Below are positions 16,491-25,099 of a DNA stretch of 64,000 nt, in pieces. Within the stretch, counting starts at the first letter, position 1. Each line of letters opens with the position of its first letter. The notes below the pieces were generated by a model. That model was not told where the DNA came from, ran no database searches, and worked only from the letters and a program-made list of their open reading frames with translations. The translations under genes were made by a program, and so were the position numbers. This DNA comes from UBA5738 sp964470995 (GTDB lineage Bacteria; Patescibacteriota; Minisyncoccia; Minisyncoccales; UBA5738), in contig CAYYEP010000003.1 in assembly GCA_964470995.1 (NCBI GenBank), forward strand, positions 22,820-86,819. Reading direction: 5' to 3'.

Positions 16491-17285
16491 ATGCCAAACC
16501 TTACTCGTAATTTTGCTATCGGCGATATTTATCATATCTTTAATCGTGGAGTAGAGAAGCGCGCCGTTTTTATGGATAACTCCGATTACTACCGCTTCGT
16601 TTTTTCGCTGTATGAATGTAACGACGAAACTGCGGTTCGGGTTGGCCAGCGTATAATTGAGCGCCGCCAAAGAAATACCAACAAAGCAAGTTCTGCAAGG
16701 TCGCACCTTGCAAGCTTGCAAGGTGCGACCTTGCAGAATTCAGAAGCGCACAAGAGAGAGCTGTTGGTTGAAGTCGTGGCTTTTACCCTGATGCCTAACC
16801 ACTATCATCTAATTCTGCGCCAATTGGTTGACGGCGGCATTTCGCTATTTATGAAAAAATTAGGCAATGCCTATACCGGATATTTTAATGAGCGGCATGA
16901 ACGTAAAGGGATGGGAGCTCTTTTTCAGGGACGTTTTAAGGCGATACGTATTGCCGATGACCGGCAATTTTTGCACCTGGCCGAGTATTTGTTTTCAAAC
17001 CCTGTCGAAATCCTGGAACCGGACTGGAAGCTGGGCGGCGTCCGGGACCCCGCCGCCGCAATTGATTTTTTAAATAATTATAAATGGTCAAGCTATTTGG
17101 ATAGTATCGGTATGAAAAATTTTCCTTCCGTTACCGATCGGGATTTTTTGTGGAAAGTATTCGCTGGTTCCACGGACGAGCGGAAGGGGAGGTGTCGCGT
17201 CAAAGAATTCACCGAAGCCTGGATCAAGAATAAATCAACACTGTTTTCCGGCATTGCTATTGCTCAAAAAATATCTTTTGATTAG
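16491..17285 (+). CDS. REP-associated tyrosine transposase (RAYT, Y1 family) with an in-frame palindrome
   Basis: 264 residues of the IS200/IS605-like Y1 fold, REP-associated branch: start FAIGDIYHIFNRGVEKRAVF, HUH motif in MPNHYHLIL (His104, His106), candidate nucleophile Tyr128 or Tyr131 in NAYTGYFN, then GALFQGRFKAI and the C-terminal FSNPVEI and YKWSSY motifs. RAYTs nick and join single-stranded DNA at REP palindromes. ATG 16491 is chosen because family homology starts there. Residues about 67-83 are encoded by a perfect 48-nt REP palindrome inserted into the variable linker before the HUH motif; the frame is kept, so the protein may still be active. Confidence 0.9.
   Translation: MPNLTRNFAIGDIYHIFNRGVEKRAVFMDNSDYYRFVFSLYECNDETAVRVGQRIIERRQRNTNKASSARSHLASLQGATLQNSEAHKRELLVEVVAFTLMPNHYHLILRQLVDGGISLFMKKLGNAYTGYFNERHERKGMGALFQGRFKAIRIADDRQFLHLAEYLFSNPVEILEPDWKLGGVRDPAAAIDFLNNYKWSSYLDSIGMKNFPSVTDRDFLWKVFAGSTDERKGRCRVKEFTEAWIKNKSTLFSGIAIAQKISFD
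16691..16738 (+). repeat. REP palindrome copy 2, in frame inside the RAYT gene
   Basis: A perfect 48-nt palindrome. Its left half begins TTCTGCAAGGTCGCACCTTG and the right half is the exact reverse complement, meeting at AAGCTT. 48 nt is 16 codons, and none of the three frames contains a stop (the other strand is identical), so it can insert into genes without ending them. Here it codes ARSHLASLQGATL in the transposase linker. Confidence 0.95.
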
Positions 17286-17391
17286 TTGAATTGTGCAGGG
17301 GTAGGCTTGCAGATTAACAGAACATTAAAAACAAATCTTGACTCAAAATCGGCATCATGATAATTTACCGTATTTTAACAGATACGATCGT

Positions 17392-17583
17392 ATGCCAAAA
17401 AAATTTTTGCTGATCGAAATACTGGCCATTGTACTGGTCCTGGCAGTAAATTGGCTTATAAGCCGTCCCGCTGGCCCGGCTATAACGCAGGCAATGCCCG
17501 CGGCAAAAACCAACGCTGGAATGCAAGGGAACGCCAATAACACCGTAACCCTTGAACGGCCGCCATTTTTAAACGAACAATAA
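17392..17583 (+). CDS. Small membrane-anchored or secreted protein, unknown function
   Basis: 63 residues from ATG 17392: a short basic start (MPKKF), one hydrophobic helix (4-21), then an Ala/Asn/Gln-rich polar tail with no Cys. An in-frame upstream codon at 17338 would add a non-hydrophobic extension and overlap promoter-like sequence, so ATG 17392 is preferred. No family recognised. The gene lies 50 nt before a secreted protein gene and 107 nt after the RAYT. Confidence 0.5.
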   Translation: MPKKFLLIEILAIVLVLAVNWLISRPAGPAITQAMPAAKTNAGMQGNANNTVTLERPPFLNEQ

Positions 17584-17600
17584 CAAACAAAAAAATTAAT

Positions 17601-17620
17601 AAACCCGGGGAGGAGGGTTT
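17601..17620 (+). promoter_or_regulatory. Small hairpin with a Shine-Dalgarno-like loop
   Basis: AAACCC and GGGTTT pair around the loop GGGGAGGA. The purine-rich loop would be a perfect Shine-Dalgarno sequence but sits about 19 nt before ATG 17633, too far for normal use. It may be a weak 3' end hairpin of the preceding small gene. Confidence 0.3.
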
Positions 17621-17632
17621 AAATTCTAGATT

Positions 17633-18436
17633 ATGAACAAGAAGATTAAATTGGTTTGCTTTTTAACCTCGTTGGTTCTTTCTTTTAACGCTCTTCCCCT
17701 GGTGGTTCGCGCCGATGAGAATGCAACTTCTACTAATCCGTTTGTAGATATGGGTATGGCCGCCTACGTAAAGCTTGATTCCATCGATCAAACAATCTTC
17801 GATAATGCCACTGACCATTTTTTTGAATCTGCCGAACAATCTGGCACAACCTACATTATCGGCACCAAAACTTACTATGCCAACGATAATTACCTGGCCA
17901 GTAAAACAATCCTGCATTTTTATCTGGCAACCAGCGGTTGGCTGGTAGCTTATCTTGCCGCCGACCAACCAGCCTCGGCAATGGTTAACTGGAACGATAG
18001 CGCTTCGTTGGAAGATAATCTACTTAAACTGGCCATTGATGAAGCGGTGGAGAGTATTGGCGCGTCCTACGTCGATTCTGAGATTAAATACTACAATTTC
18101 CAGTATCCTGACGCCACCAAAATGACCTTAGTGCGCGAAAATATCGCTCCTGGAGAGGAATTAACCGATGAATTTACAATTTCCGTCCCGGGTACCATTC
18201 AAGAAGCTTCTTATGCTATGGTTGCATTCGAGGGAGCTATCAATTCTTGGAGTCAGGCGGCCGTATTGACGCTGGACGATACCCCTGTTAGGCATATAAA
18301 TATTGATAATTTTCTTTATGGGGCCTACGATTCATCAATATTTACTGCCGGCAAGGCCCATAAGATAACTTTAAAAAGCCGCGACGCCGAATGTTCGATT
18401 GCCGCAGCCACTCTTGTCTTGTATAGCCTCGACTAA
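17633..18436 (+). CDS. Secreted protein of unknown function
   Basis: 267 residues with a clear signal peptide (1-27, cleavage near VVRA-DE). The mature part is acidic and beta-rich, with TYIIGTKTYYANDNYLASKT and a C-terminal half (KAHKITLKSRDAECSIAAATLVLYSLD) that looks like an Ig-like or lectin-like sandwich; it has a single Cys there. I do not recognise a family. It stands in a run of secreted proteins and may be part of the cell surface. Confidence 0.6.
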   Translation: MNKKIKLVCFLTSLVLSFNALPLVVRADENATSTNPFVDMGMAAYVKLDSIDQTIFDNATDHFFESAEQSGTTYIIGTKTYYANDNYLASKTILHFYLATSGWLVAYLAADQPASAMVNWNDSASLEDNLLKLAIDEAVESIGASYVDSEIKYYNFQYPDATKMTLVRENIAPGEELTDEFTISVPGTIQEASYAMVAFEGAINSWSQAAVLTLDDTPVRHINIDNFLYGAYDSSIFTAGKAHKITLKSRDAECSIAAATLVLYSLD

Positions 18437-18477
18437 GTTCGTCTTTGAACGGTTTTAAATTAACTAATCGATCAAAT

Positions 18478-21400
18478 ATGAACTCAAGTCATAAAACTTG
18501 GCTATTCTTCCTGCTCGCGATTCTGGCGGTTTTGCCGGTCCTATCTTTAGGCGAAAGCGAAATCGAAATCGACGGCGCTGATGATTTTTGGTCTGCCGGA
18601 GTTGAAACTATCCACAGTTCGGCAAACAACCCCTCCGGCGAAACCGGAGATGAGCCTCTCATCTGCCACGCCGATGATGTTTGGACTGGAGTTATCGCCG
18701 CTCCCGATAATATGCTCCTCGACACCACCTTCGGCGGCGATTTTGACCTACCCGCCGACCTACCCCTCATCTGCCACGCTGACGCGATATTGAATTTCGC
18801 TTCACTCCAACCTAACTTTAACGAAGAACCCGAAAACCCAATTGAAAAACCCGAGGAACCCAAAAACATATTTGTCTATGTAGCTTTGGGCGATTCTTAT
18901 CAATCAGGCGAAGGCGCCGGAAATTCCATTCTAAATACTCAAGAATATTTAACAAGCGCGTACGAATCGGGAACTTATACCGACACCTTGATATCAGGGG
19001 ATAATAGTTGCCACCGGTCTTTGTTTAATTACGCAAAACTGAATCGCGACAAACTGAAACCCGGCGCCGAGGTAATATTGATCGACAAAACCTGCAGTGG
19101 CGCCAAAATAGAAATGGGAGATATGCCATCTATTATTGGCAATATGATCCCTGGACAGATTGCGCCCGATTCTCAAATATCTCAAGTATTAGGCGAATTA
19201 GTTGCGCAGGGTCTTTCTGTGGATGATGTTGACCTTGTTACGGTTGGAATGGGCGGTAACGATGCTAAATTTGCGCAAATTGTACAAGCATGCGTAATAC
19301 CAGGTTTAATTAAAGAAGCTCTTAATCGATATCCTGGCGCTCCAAATGGCATAGAAGAGGATGTGGCGCTGTATTTGGGGGATGCCGGAAGCTGCGAACA
19401 AGTTGAAGAAAAAATGGGTATAGCCTCAGACCAATTTATAGATTCATTGGTTGAAAAAGAAATTTGGGCTCAAAATATCATTTTGTCAACTTTTGCCAAC
19501 GCTCAAATTATGCAGATCAACTATCCGGATATTCTGCCATTAAAAAATAAAGCGCCGGAATGGTGCGGAGGCATAAGAAAGAGTGATCTTGATTATGCAA
19601 ACAAAAAAGTACTGACTATTAATCAAAAAATTTCCGAAGCGCTAAACGCGGTAGCAACGGTTAACCCGCGGCTTAGGCTTGTGAATATTGAAAGAGCGCT
19701 TGGTGATAATGCATTATGTCCGGCCGCGGAAAGTTCCACGTTGGCAAACGGTATAAAGCAAAAACTCTTTGACAAAGAAGTTGACCGTTTGCTCAATGTC
19801 AACGGAAACGGCAATGCCAAAACTAGGGAACTGGCCGACAAAATATTTGTTCGATACAACGAAATTAAATCGTGCATAAGAAAAAATTTCTTACCATTTC
19901 AATCCTGTAATGTTGGCGAATTTAAGAGTCAACTTGTATCGGCGGTTGAAGAATTTAGCAACTATTTGCTCGAGCCAGATCAATTTAAGGTTATTATGGC
20001 TAGCTTAACAGAATCATCGGACAATGAATCGATAGAAAGCAAATATGATAGATCTCATGGCTTGTTCCATCCCAATGCAAGGGGATACGAGATAATGGCA
20101 TGTAACGTTTTGGCCGCATATAATAGGGAATCAGCTAATTTATGTTTAAGCCAGCCGTCAAAGGCATTTACTTGTACGGCTAATGGGCAGGAAGTTAGTA
20201 ATAAACCGATACATACCGAAGCAGGGAGTGATATATGGCTGTATCTTGACGGTTTTAAGCCAAACTCATTAGTTGAAATGACTATGCGTTCAAATACTAT
20301 TAATTTGGGGACAGCGGTCGCTGATGCTAGTGGCGTGGTCGATGTAATTATTGAGATGCCGGAAGCGAGCCCGGGCGTACATAGGATTCAATTAAAAGGG
20401 GACACTGCGAGCGGAATCGGTATTATTCAGGAGATAAAAGTTAACTATCCCGGTAATCCCGGCGGCAATGATGAAAGCTACGGAATGTATTTAACCGGAT
20501 TTGCGCCAAACGATGGTATGCATGAAATCGAGCAAGTAGACATCATTTATGGCGGTACGACATTCGGTCCATTTATACCCGATGAAGACGGGGGGATTCT
20601 AATAGAAGTTCCATTGTTTAATCAAGTCGGTCAGACTTCGTTACAGGTTAAAAGTCAAACAACAAATACGGTTATTGAAAAGATAATCCAGGTCGCGGAT
20701 ATTGAAGCACCCCAAATCGATATTGAGATACCGCTTCCTGCCGAAGAAAAAAAATATTTGAATACAGATGGGTTGTTGCCAATAAAATACTTAATTACTG
20801 ACAACAGTGGCGAAAATATTACCGGGCGAATATTTTTGGATGGCGAAGAGTATAATAACGACTATATTAATTTGGGTCGGTTTATTGAATCCGGTTTGCA
20901 CTCGCTAGTTATTGGAGCCGAAGATTCAAGCGGTAATCAGGCCATCAAAAAAATTATTTTTGATGTTGAGCCAAAATCGCTGATGGCATTCTCCGTTAAA
21001 AATATGCAGTTAAGGGTTAAAAAATCACTCATAAAAAATAACGCCAAATCAGAAAATGAATCCGTAGATTTCATTCTGTCCGGTGAGTTTGAATTACCGG
21101 AAAAGGTCAAAAAAGAAAACTTAGATTTTGGTGCGTTTTTATCATTTTCGATGGCAGGCAGTACTAGTACAGCAAAATTGGAATTCAACAAAAAAAACAA
21201 TATTTGGATATACAAACAGGATAAAGAACAAAACCAAATATTAAAGATAAACAACGCTATTCTCTATTGGGATTCGGGGAAAAATTTTTGCACTAAAGAT
21301 GAAAAATGCTTGAGCCAACTTAAAAACAAGAACTGGTTTTATATTCGAGGAGAATTAATGGCCGAATCGAAATATATTCCAAACGAAAATATTATAATAT

Positions 21401-21564
21401 CCTTGAATTTGCCGTTAACGCCAAGCGGAGAAACTGGCAGTTTATATGGTGAAGACAAAAAACAATTGAGTAAAAACGGCAATTTATTGAGATTTGATAC
21501 CAGAGAACAAAACGATAAATGGATGAGCGAATGGTGGAGGGGATGGGAACGCTTTGTGTGGTAA
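18478..21564 (+). CDS. Large secreted SGNH/GDSL hydrolase with Ig-like repeats
   Basis: 1028 residues from ATG 18478 (the upstream TTG 18445 would precede the signal sequence). A signal peptide (1-27) and a short repeat region (PLICHAD occurs twice, 37 residues apart) lead to an SGNH hydrolase domain of about 130-560: GDSYQSGEG with Ser140, GGND with Asn261, and HGLFHPNARGYE with His531. The rest contains beta-sandwich modules (about 600-900) and a charged C-terminal part ending WWRGWERFVW. The large spacing between blocks is like SEST-type extracellular esterases. Likely acts on acyl groups of surface or environmental polymers. The second half is clearly more AT-rich than its upstream neighbours. 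Confidence 0.78.
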   Translation: MNSSHKTWLFFLLAILAVLPVLSLGESEIEIDGADDFWSAGVETIHSSANNPSGETGDEPLICHADDVWTGVIAAPDNMLLDTTFGGDFDLPADLPLICHADAILNFASLQPNFNEEPENPIEKPEEPKNIFVYVALGDSYQSGEGAGNSILNTQEYLTSAYESGTYTDTLISGDNSCHRSLFNYAKLNRDKLKPGAEVILIDKTCSGAKIEMGDMPSIIGNMIPGQIAPDSQISQVLGELVAQGLSVDDVDLVTVGMGGNDAKFAQIVQACVIPGLIKEALNRYPGAPNGIEEDVALYLGDAGSCEQVEEKMGIASDQFIDSLVEKEIWAQNIILSTFANAQIMQINYPDILPLKNKAPEWCGGIRKSDLDYANKKVLTINQKISEALNAVATVNPRLRLVNIERALGDNALCPAAESSTLANGIKQKLFDKEVDRLLNVNGNGNAKTRELADKIFVRYNEIKSCIRKNFLPFQSCNVGEFKSQLVSAVEEFSNYLLEPDQFKVIMASLTESSDNESIESKYDRSHGLFHPNARGYEIMACNVLAAYNRESANLCLSQPSKAFTCTANGQEVSNKPIHTEAGSDIWLYLDGFKPNSLVEMTMRSNTINLGTAVADASGVVDVIIEMPEASPGVHRIQLKGDTASGIGIIQEIKVNYPGNPGGNDESYGMYLTGFAPNDGMHEIEQVDIIYGGTTFGPFIPDEDGGILIEVPLFNQVGQTSLQVKSQTTNTVIEKIIQVADIEAPQIDIEIPLPAEEKKYLNTDGLLPIKYLITDNSGENITGRIFLDGEEYNNDYINLGRFIESGLHSLVIGAEDSSGNQAIKKIIFDVEPKSLMAFSVKNMQLRVKKSLIKNNAKSENESVDFILSGEFELPEKVKKENLDFGAFLSFSMAGSTSTAKLEFNKKNNIWIYKQDKEQNQILKINNAILYWDSGKNFCTKDEKCLSQLKNKNWFYIRGELMAESKYIPNENIIISLNLPLTPSGETGSLYGEDKKQLSKNGNLLRFDTREQNDKWMSEWWRGWERFVW

Positions 21565-21576
21565 AATAAAACAAAA

Positions 21577-22080
21577 ATGGGGAAAAAAATAATAGTAATA
21601 CTTATTCTAATAGGGGTAACTTTCATGTTTGCAATTATAGATATTCTATCAAGCGAAGGTATCGTTCCATTCCAAAAGGATAAAATTAATGTCAATAAAG
21701 ACCTTGGGTTGGAAATAATACCGTGCAATAATGCAACAATAATAGAATTAGGGAATCCCTATGTTGGTAAAGAGGTGTCAGAATTTACCACTAACGGTGG
21801 CACATTCTATGTTAAATCGCAAAAATTCGATCACGCAGGAATAATGACACCCGAACAATATAATGAAACTATTTATATTGGTGAAATTAATAAATTACCA
21901 ATTTGGGATCATCAAAAAGGAATTGTAGTTAACGCGGCTCAAAAAATTAATTTTAAAGAGGGAAATTATGGAGAAATAAGAACTTCATCGGGAAGATATT
22001 GGTTATGGTCGGGAGGAGGGGATGTTATTTTGGTGAGCTGTGATCCCAATGGCGTGAGCGATCCCAAACCGGTCAAATAG
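21577..22080 (+). CDS. Membrane-anchored small protein of unknown function
   Basis: 167 residues, starting 13 nt after the SGNH hydrolase and probably cotranscribed. One N-terminal helix (4-24) anchors a polar domain with two Cys (Cys50 in IPCNN and a second in VSCDPNG) and the beta-rich motif TSSGRYWLWSGGGDVILVSC at the end. AT-rich like the end of the preceding gene. No family recognised. Confidence 0.55.
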   Translation: MGKKIIVILILIGVTFMFAIIDILSSEGIVPFQKDKINVNKDLGLEIIPCNNATIIELGNPYVGKEVSEFTTNGGTFYVKSQKFDHAGIMTPEQYNETIYIGEINKLPIWDHQKGIVVNAAQKINFKEGNYGEIRTSSGRYWLWSGGGDVILVSCDPNGVSDPKPVK

Positions 22081-22092
22081 TTAATCGTGTCC

Positions 22093-22117
22093 AAAAACCG
22101 AAAAATCTGGTTTTTTT
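22093..22117 (+). terminator. Rho-independent terminator
   Basis: AAAAACC and GGTTTTTTT form the stem with a 9-nt loop, 13 nt after the stop codon, ending in a run of seven T. Confidence 0.7.
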
Positions 22118-22241
22118 GCCGCGAGCAATAAAGGCGCGGCGGTCAAGCCTTCGCATTTTACTTTCATATTCCAACGGGCAGGGAGGTCCGGTTTTGTATT
22201 TTGGCGGGATTTATACTATATATAAAGTATTGGCTTTAACT

Positions 22242-24029
22242 ATGGAACATAGGTTATTTTGCGGTTTAAGATTTAAAAAAATAGCCCTGATGGCGGGGAT
22301 TTTTGCTTTAACGCTGGCATTGGCGCCGCTTTTCGCGCGTGCCGATAACTATGGCGCCCAAAAGACCTTTAATATCGATAAATCCTACGATGCCGCCAGC
22401 CGCGCCAAGCTGGCCGCCACTTTGGTTTATTCGGGCAACAAGCTTTATTTTTACGTGGACGACTCGTGGTGGAATGGCCTCGGCTCCGGCGAAAAATCGA
22501 AATACAACAAATCGTTCGAATCTCTGGATATGGAATTTGCCAAAACCATCTATCCCAGATTAACCTCGGTTTATGGCAGTGATGTCAATCCCGACGTAAA
22601 TCGTGATGGTAAAGTTACAGTGCTGGTGCATCCGATGGTTAAGGATGCCGGCGGGTACATCAATACCGGCGATGGCTACAAAAAAGATTTGGTAACCACT
22701 TCCAATGAGCGCGAAATGGTCTATATGAACACGCGCTTCATCAATGCATCGCTGGCCAAGGCCTATCTGGCGCACGAATTCACCCACTTGATCACCTTCA
22801 ACCAAAAAGACCGTCTGCGCGACGTGACCGAAGATATATGGCTTAACGAAGCGCGCGCCGAATATTCGTCTACGCTCTTAGGCTATGATGCCGTTTATTC
22901 GGGTAGCAATTTCGAGCAGCGGGTTAAATCATTTTCTGCCGATTCTTCCAAAAGCCTGGTGGAATGGCTCAATAAGTCATCCAATTATGGCGCGGCGCAT
23001 CTGTTTGTTCAATATATCGTTGATCAGTACGGAACCGGTATTCTGACCGATTCAATGCAAACCGATAAAATCGGCATCGCCGCCATCAATTACGCTTTGG
23101 GTAAAAACGGCAAGAATATCGATTTCAAACAGATTTTCCGCAACTGGGTTGTGGCGCTCACCGCCAACGATTGCGGCCTTGGGCCGCAATATTGCTACAA
23201 ATACCCGGCTTTGGCCAATTTTAAGGTTGCGCCTAAGATAAATTACCTGCCTACTTCGGAACAAGCATCGCTTTCGGTTATGTATAATACTTCCTATTTT
23301 GCCGGCAACTGGCAAAAGATCGTGGGCGGGGGAGGCGATTTGACGCTGGATATCACCGCTAACTCTTCGTCGAAATTCATTATTCCGTACCTTTTATGCT
23401 ACGCCGTGGGTGGGGAATGTATCGTTGAGGATTTAAAATTGGATAGCAACGGTAAGGCGACCTTGAAACTGCCTCAATTTGGCACGCAATACGCCTCGCT
23501 GACCCTAATGCCCTTCGCAACGGGGAAAGCCGCGGGTTTCAACAATATGACCGCCAGCTCGGTTTCCTACAGCTTTAAGATCGCGGTAGCGGCTCCGGCG
23601 GCTGGTACTGCCTCCGGCGATGACCCGGAACTTATTCAAAGGCTTGCCGAGCAGATAGAATATCTTAAAAGCGAAATCATTCGCTTGCAGACCCTGCTGG
23701 CATCCAGATTGAACCAATCCCAGGCGGTCGCGGGCACCGCCAAAGCTGTCGGCGCCTATTCTTGCTCGGCAATCACTGCCGATTTGTATTACGGCGTCGA
23801 AAATTACAACCAAGTTAGATGTCTGCAGGAATTTCTGGCCGCCCAAGAGGGGCAAATCTATCCGCAGGGAACAGTGACCGGCAGTTTTTCTTCCTACACC
23901 CGCACCGCAGTCGCCCGCTTCCAGGAAAAATATGCCTCGCAGATCCTTACGCCGCTCGGCCTGGCTAATGGTACCGGCTACGTCGGCGCCTCGACCCGCA
24001 GGGTCATTAATCAGTTGATTCAGGCTTGA
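22242..24029 (+). CDS. Secreted zinc metalloprotease with C-terminal peptidoglycan-binding domain
   Basis: 595 residues. Signal peptide (about 10-35, cleavage near FARA-DN), then a gluzincin-like catalytic domain with HEFTH (His178, Glu179, His182) and a downstream acidic ligand in LNEARAEY (Glu203), the layout of the M6/immune-inhibitor and peptidase MA groups. A beta-rich region, a short coiled coil (about 460-490: LIQRLAEQIEYLKSEIIRLQTLL) and a peptidoglycan-binding-1 type domain (about 505-592) follow. That last domain ends LTPLGLANGTGYVGASTR, nearly the same as in the S-layer-like protein, so both probably attach to the same wall ligand. ATG 22242 is used since the upstream in-frame extension is not signal-like. 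Confidence 0.82.
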   Translation: MEHRLFCGLRFKKIALMAGIFALTLALAPLFARADNYGAQKTFNIDKSYDAASRAKLAATLVYSGNKLYFYVDDSWWNGLGSGEKSKYNKSFESLDMEFAKTIYPRLTSVYGSDVNPDVNRDGKVTVLVHPMVKDAGGYINTGDGYKKDLVTTSNEREMVYMNTRFINASLAKAYLAHEFTHLITFNQKDRLRDVTEDIWLNEARAEYSSTLLGYDAVYSGSNFEQRVKSFSADSSKSLVEWLNKSSNYGAAHLFVQYIVDQYGTGILTDSMQTDKIGIAAINYALGKNGKNIDFKQIFRNWVVALTANDCGLGPQYCYKYPALANFKVAPKINYLPTSEQASLSVMYNTSYFAGNWQKIVGGGGDLTLDITANSSSKFIIPYLLCYAVGGECIVEDLKLDSNGKATLKLPQFGTQYASLTLMPFATGKAAGFNNMTASSVSYSFKIAVAAPAAGTASGDDPELIQRLAEQIEYLKSEIIRLQTLLASRLNQSQAVAGTAKAVGAYSCSAITADLYYGVENYNQVRCLQEFLAAQEGQIYPQGTVTGSFSSYTRTAVARFQEKYASQILTPLGLANGTGYVGASTRRVINQLIQA

Positions 24030-24077
24030 AATCTGGTGAAAATATTGTAATCTGACTGATTAACCAAACATTACATT

Positions 24078-25091
24078 ATGGCAAATAAAAAAGTGCTTGT
24101 AACGGGAGGGGCTGGTTATGTTGGAAATGTAGTTGTTAGAGATTTATTATCGCATGGTTACGATGTACGAGTTCTCGATAACCTGATTTTCACAGACGCT
24201 TCGCTGCGAGATTTGCGCAATCAGATCGATTTACGCTGGGACGACGTGCGCAAGGTTGGACCGGAGATTATGGATGGCATTTGGGGCGTTATACATCTGG
24301 CCGGAATTTCAACTGAACCAACATCCCAATATAACCCGCGGTTTACCGACCTCTTAAATCACATTGCCACTGAAAAGATTGCTGTATTGGCCAAAACCGC
24401 AGGCGTTAAACATTTTGTTTTCGCCTCCTCTTGCTCGGTTTATTTTACCTATGACACGACGCTGGAGCCTAATAATTATACCGAAGCAAATGCAGTCAAT
24501 CCGATTTCTCCATATTCTTTGTCTAAAAGAGCTGCCGAGCAGGCAATTCTGGAACTGGCTGATGAAAATTTTCAACCGGTAATCTTCCGTAAGGGCACAA
24601 TCTATGGATTGTCGCCGCGTATGCGTTACGACTTGGTAGTAAACTCGTTCACCAAGGATGCGTTTTCCAAGCGCCGTCTTACGGTTAATTCCGGGGGGCG
24701 GCTATGGCGGCCCTTAGCGGATATCCGTGATGTTTCGGCGGCTTATGTTAAGGCATTGGAACTGCCGTTGGAATCTATAGGTGGGAAAATCTTCAATATT
24801 TGCAATGAAAATTGGAATATCGGAGAATTGGCCAAAAGAATGCAAGCAGTTATTAAAGAAAAGAAAAATATAGATATCGATATCGATACACAGGAAATTG
24901 GTATTACGCGGAACTATAAGGCCGACAATACGTTATTTGTAAAAAAATTCAATTACAAACCGGTGCGCACTATGGAAGACGCAGTTATGGAAATATGGGA
25001 TAATTTGGAAAAAAATCCGCAAGACGCGGTAAATCCGCTATTTTACAACGACAAATGGCAAATTCATCTGTTGGAGAGGAAGCAGATGTAA
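24078..25091 (+). CDS. NAD-dependent sugar epimerase/dehydratase (extended SDR)
   Basis: 337 residues. Rossmann start VLVTGGAGYVGNVVVRDLL (glycine motif GGAGYVG at about 9-15) and the SDR catalytic set: Ser/Thr in FASSCSVY and YxxxK in YSLSKRAAEQ. It likely acts on a nucleotide sugar (UDP-glucose 4-epimerase or dTDP-sugar dehydratase type). It opens the polysaccharide locus and overlaps upstream coding of the RmlD-RmlC gene region by only a few nt (next ATG 25100). Confidence 0.85.
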   Translation: MANKKVLVTGGAGYVGNVVVRDLLSHGYDVRVLDNLIFTDASLRDLRNQIDLRWDDVRKVGPEIMDGIWGVIHLAGISTEPTSQYNPRFTDLLNHIATEKIAVLAKTAGVKHFVFASSCSVYFTYDTTLEPNNYTEANAVNPISPYSLSKRAAEQAILELADENFQPVIFRKGTIYGLSPRMRYDLVVNSFTKDAFSKRRLTVNSGGRLWRPLADIRDVSAAYVKALELPLESIGGKIFNICNENWNIGELAKRMQAVIKEKKNIDIDIDTQEIGITRNYKADNTLFVKKFNYKPVRTMEDAVMEIWDNLEKNPQDAVNPLFYNDKWQIHLLERKQM

Positions 25092-25099
25092 TAGAAACG

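Noticed and set aside
16401..16738. CRISPR-like array from repeated TGCAAGGTCGCACC sequences.
   Set aside because: The units are dispersed palindromes in single copies, without regular spacers or cas genes; they match REP sequences beside a RAYT.
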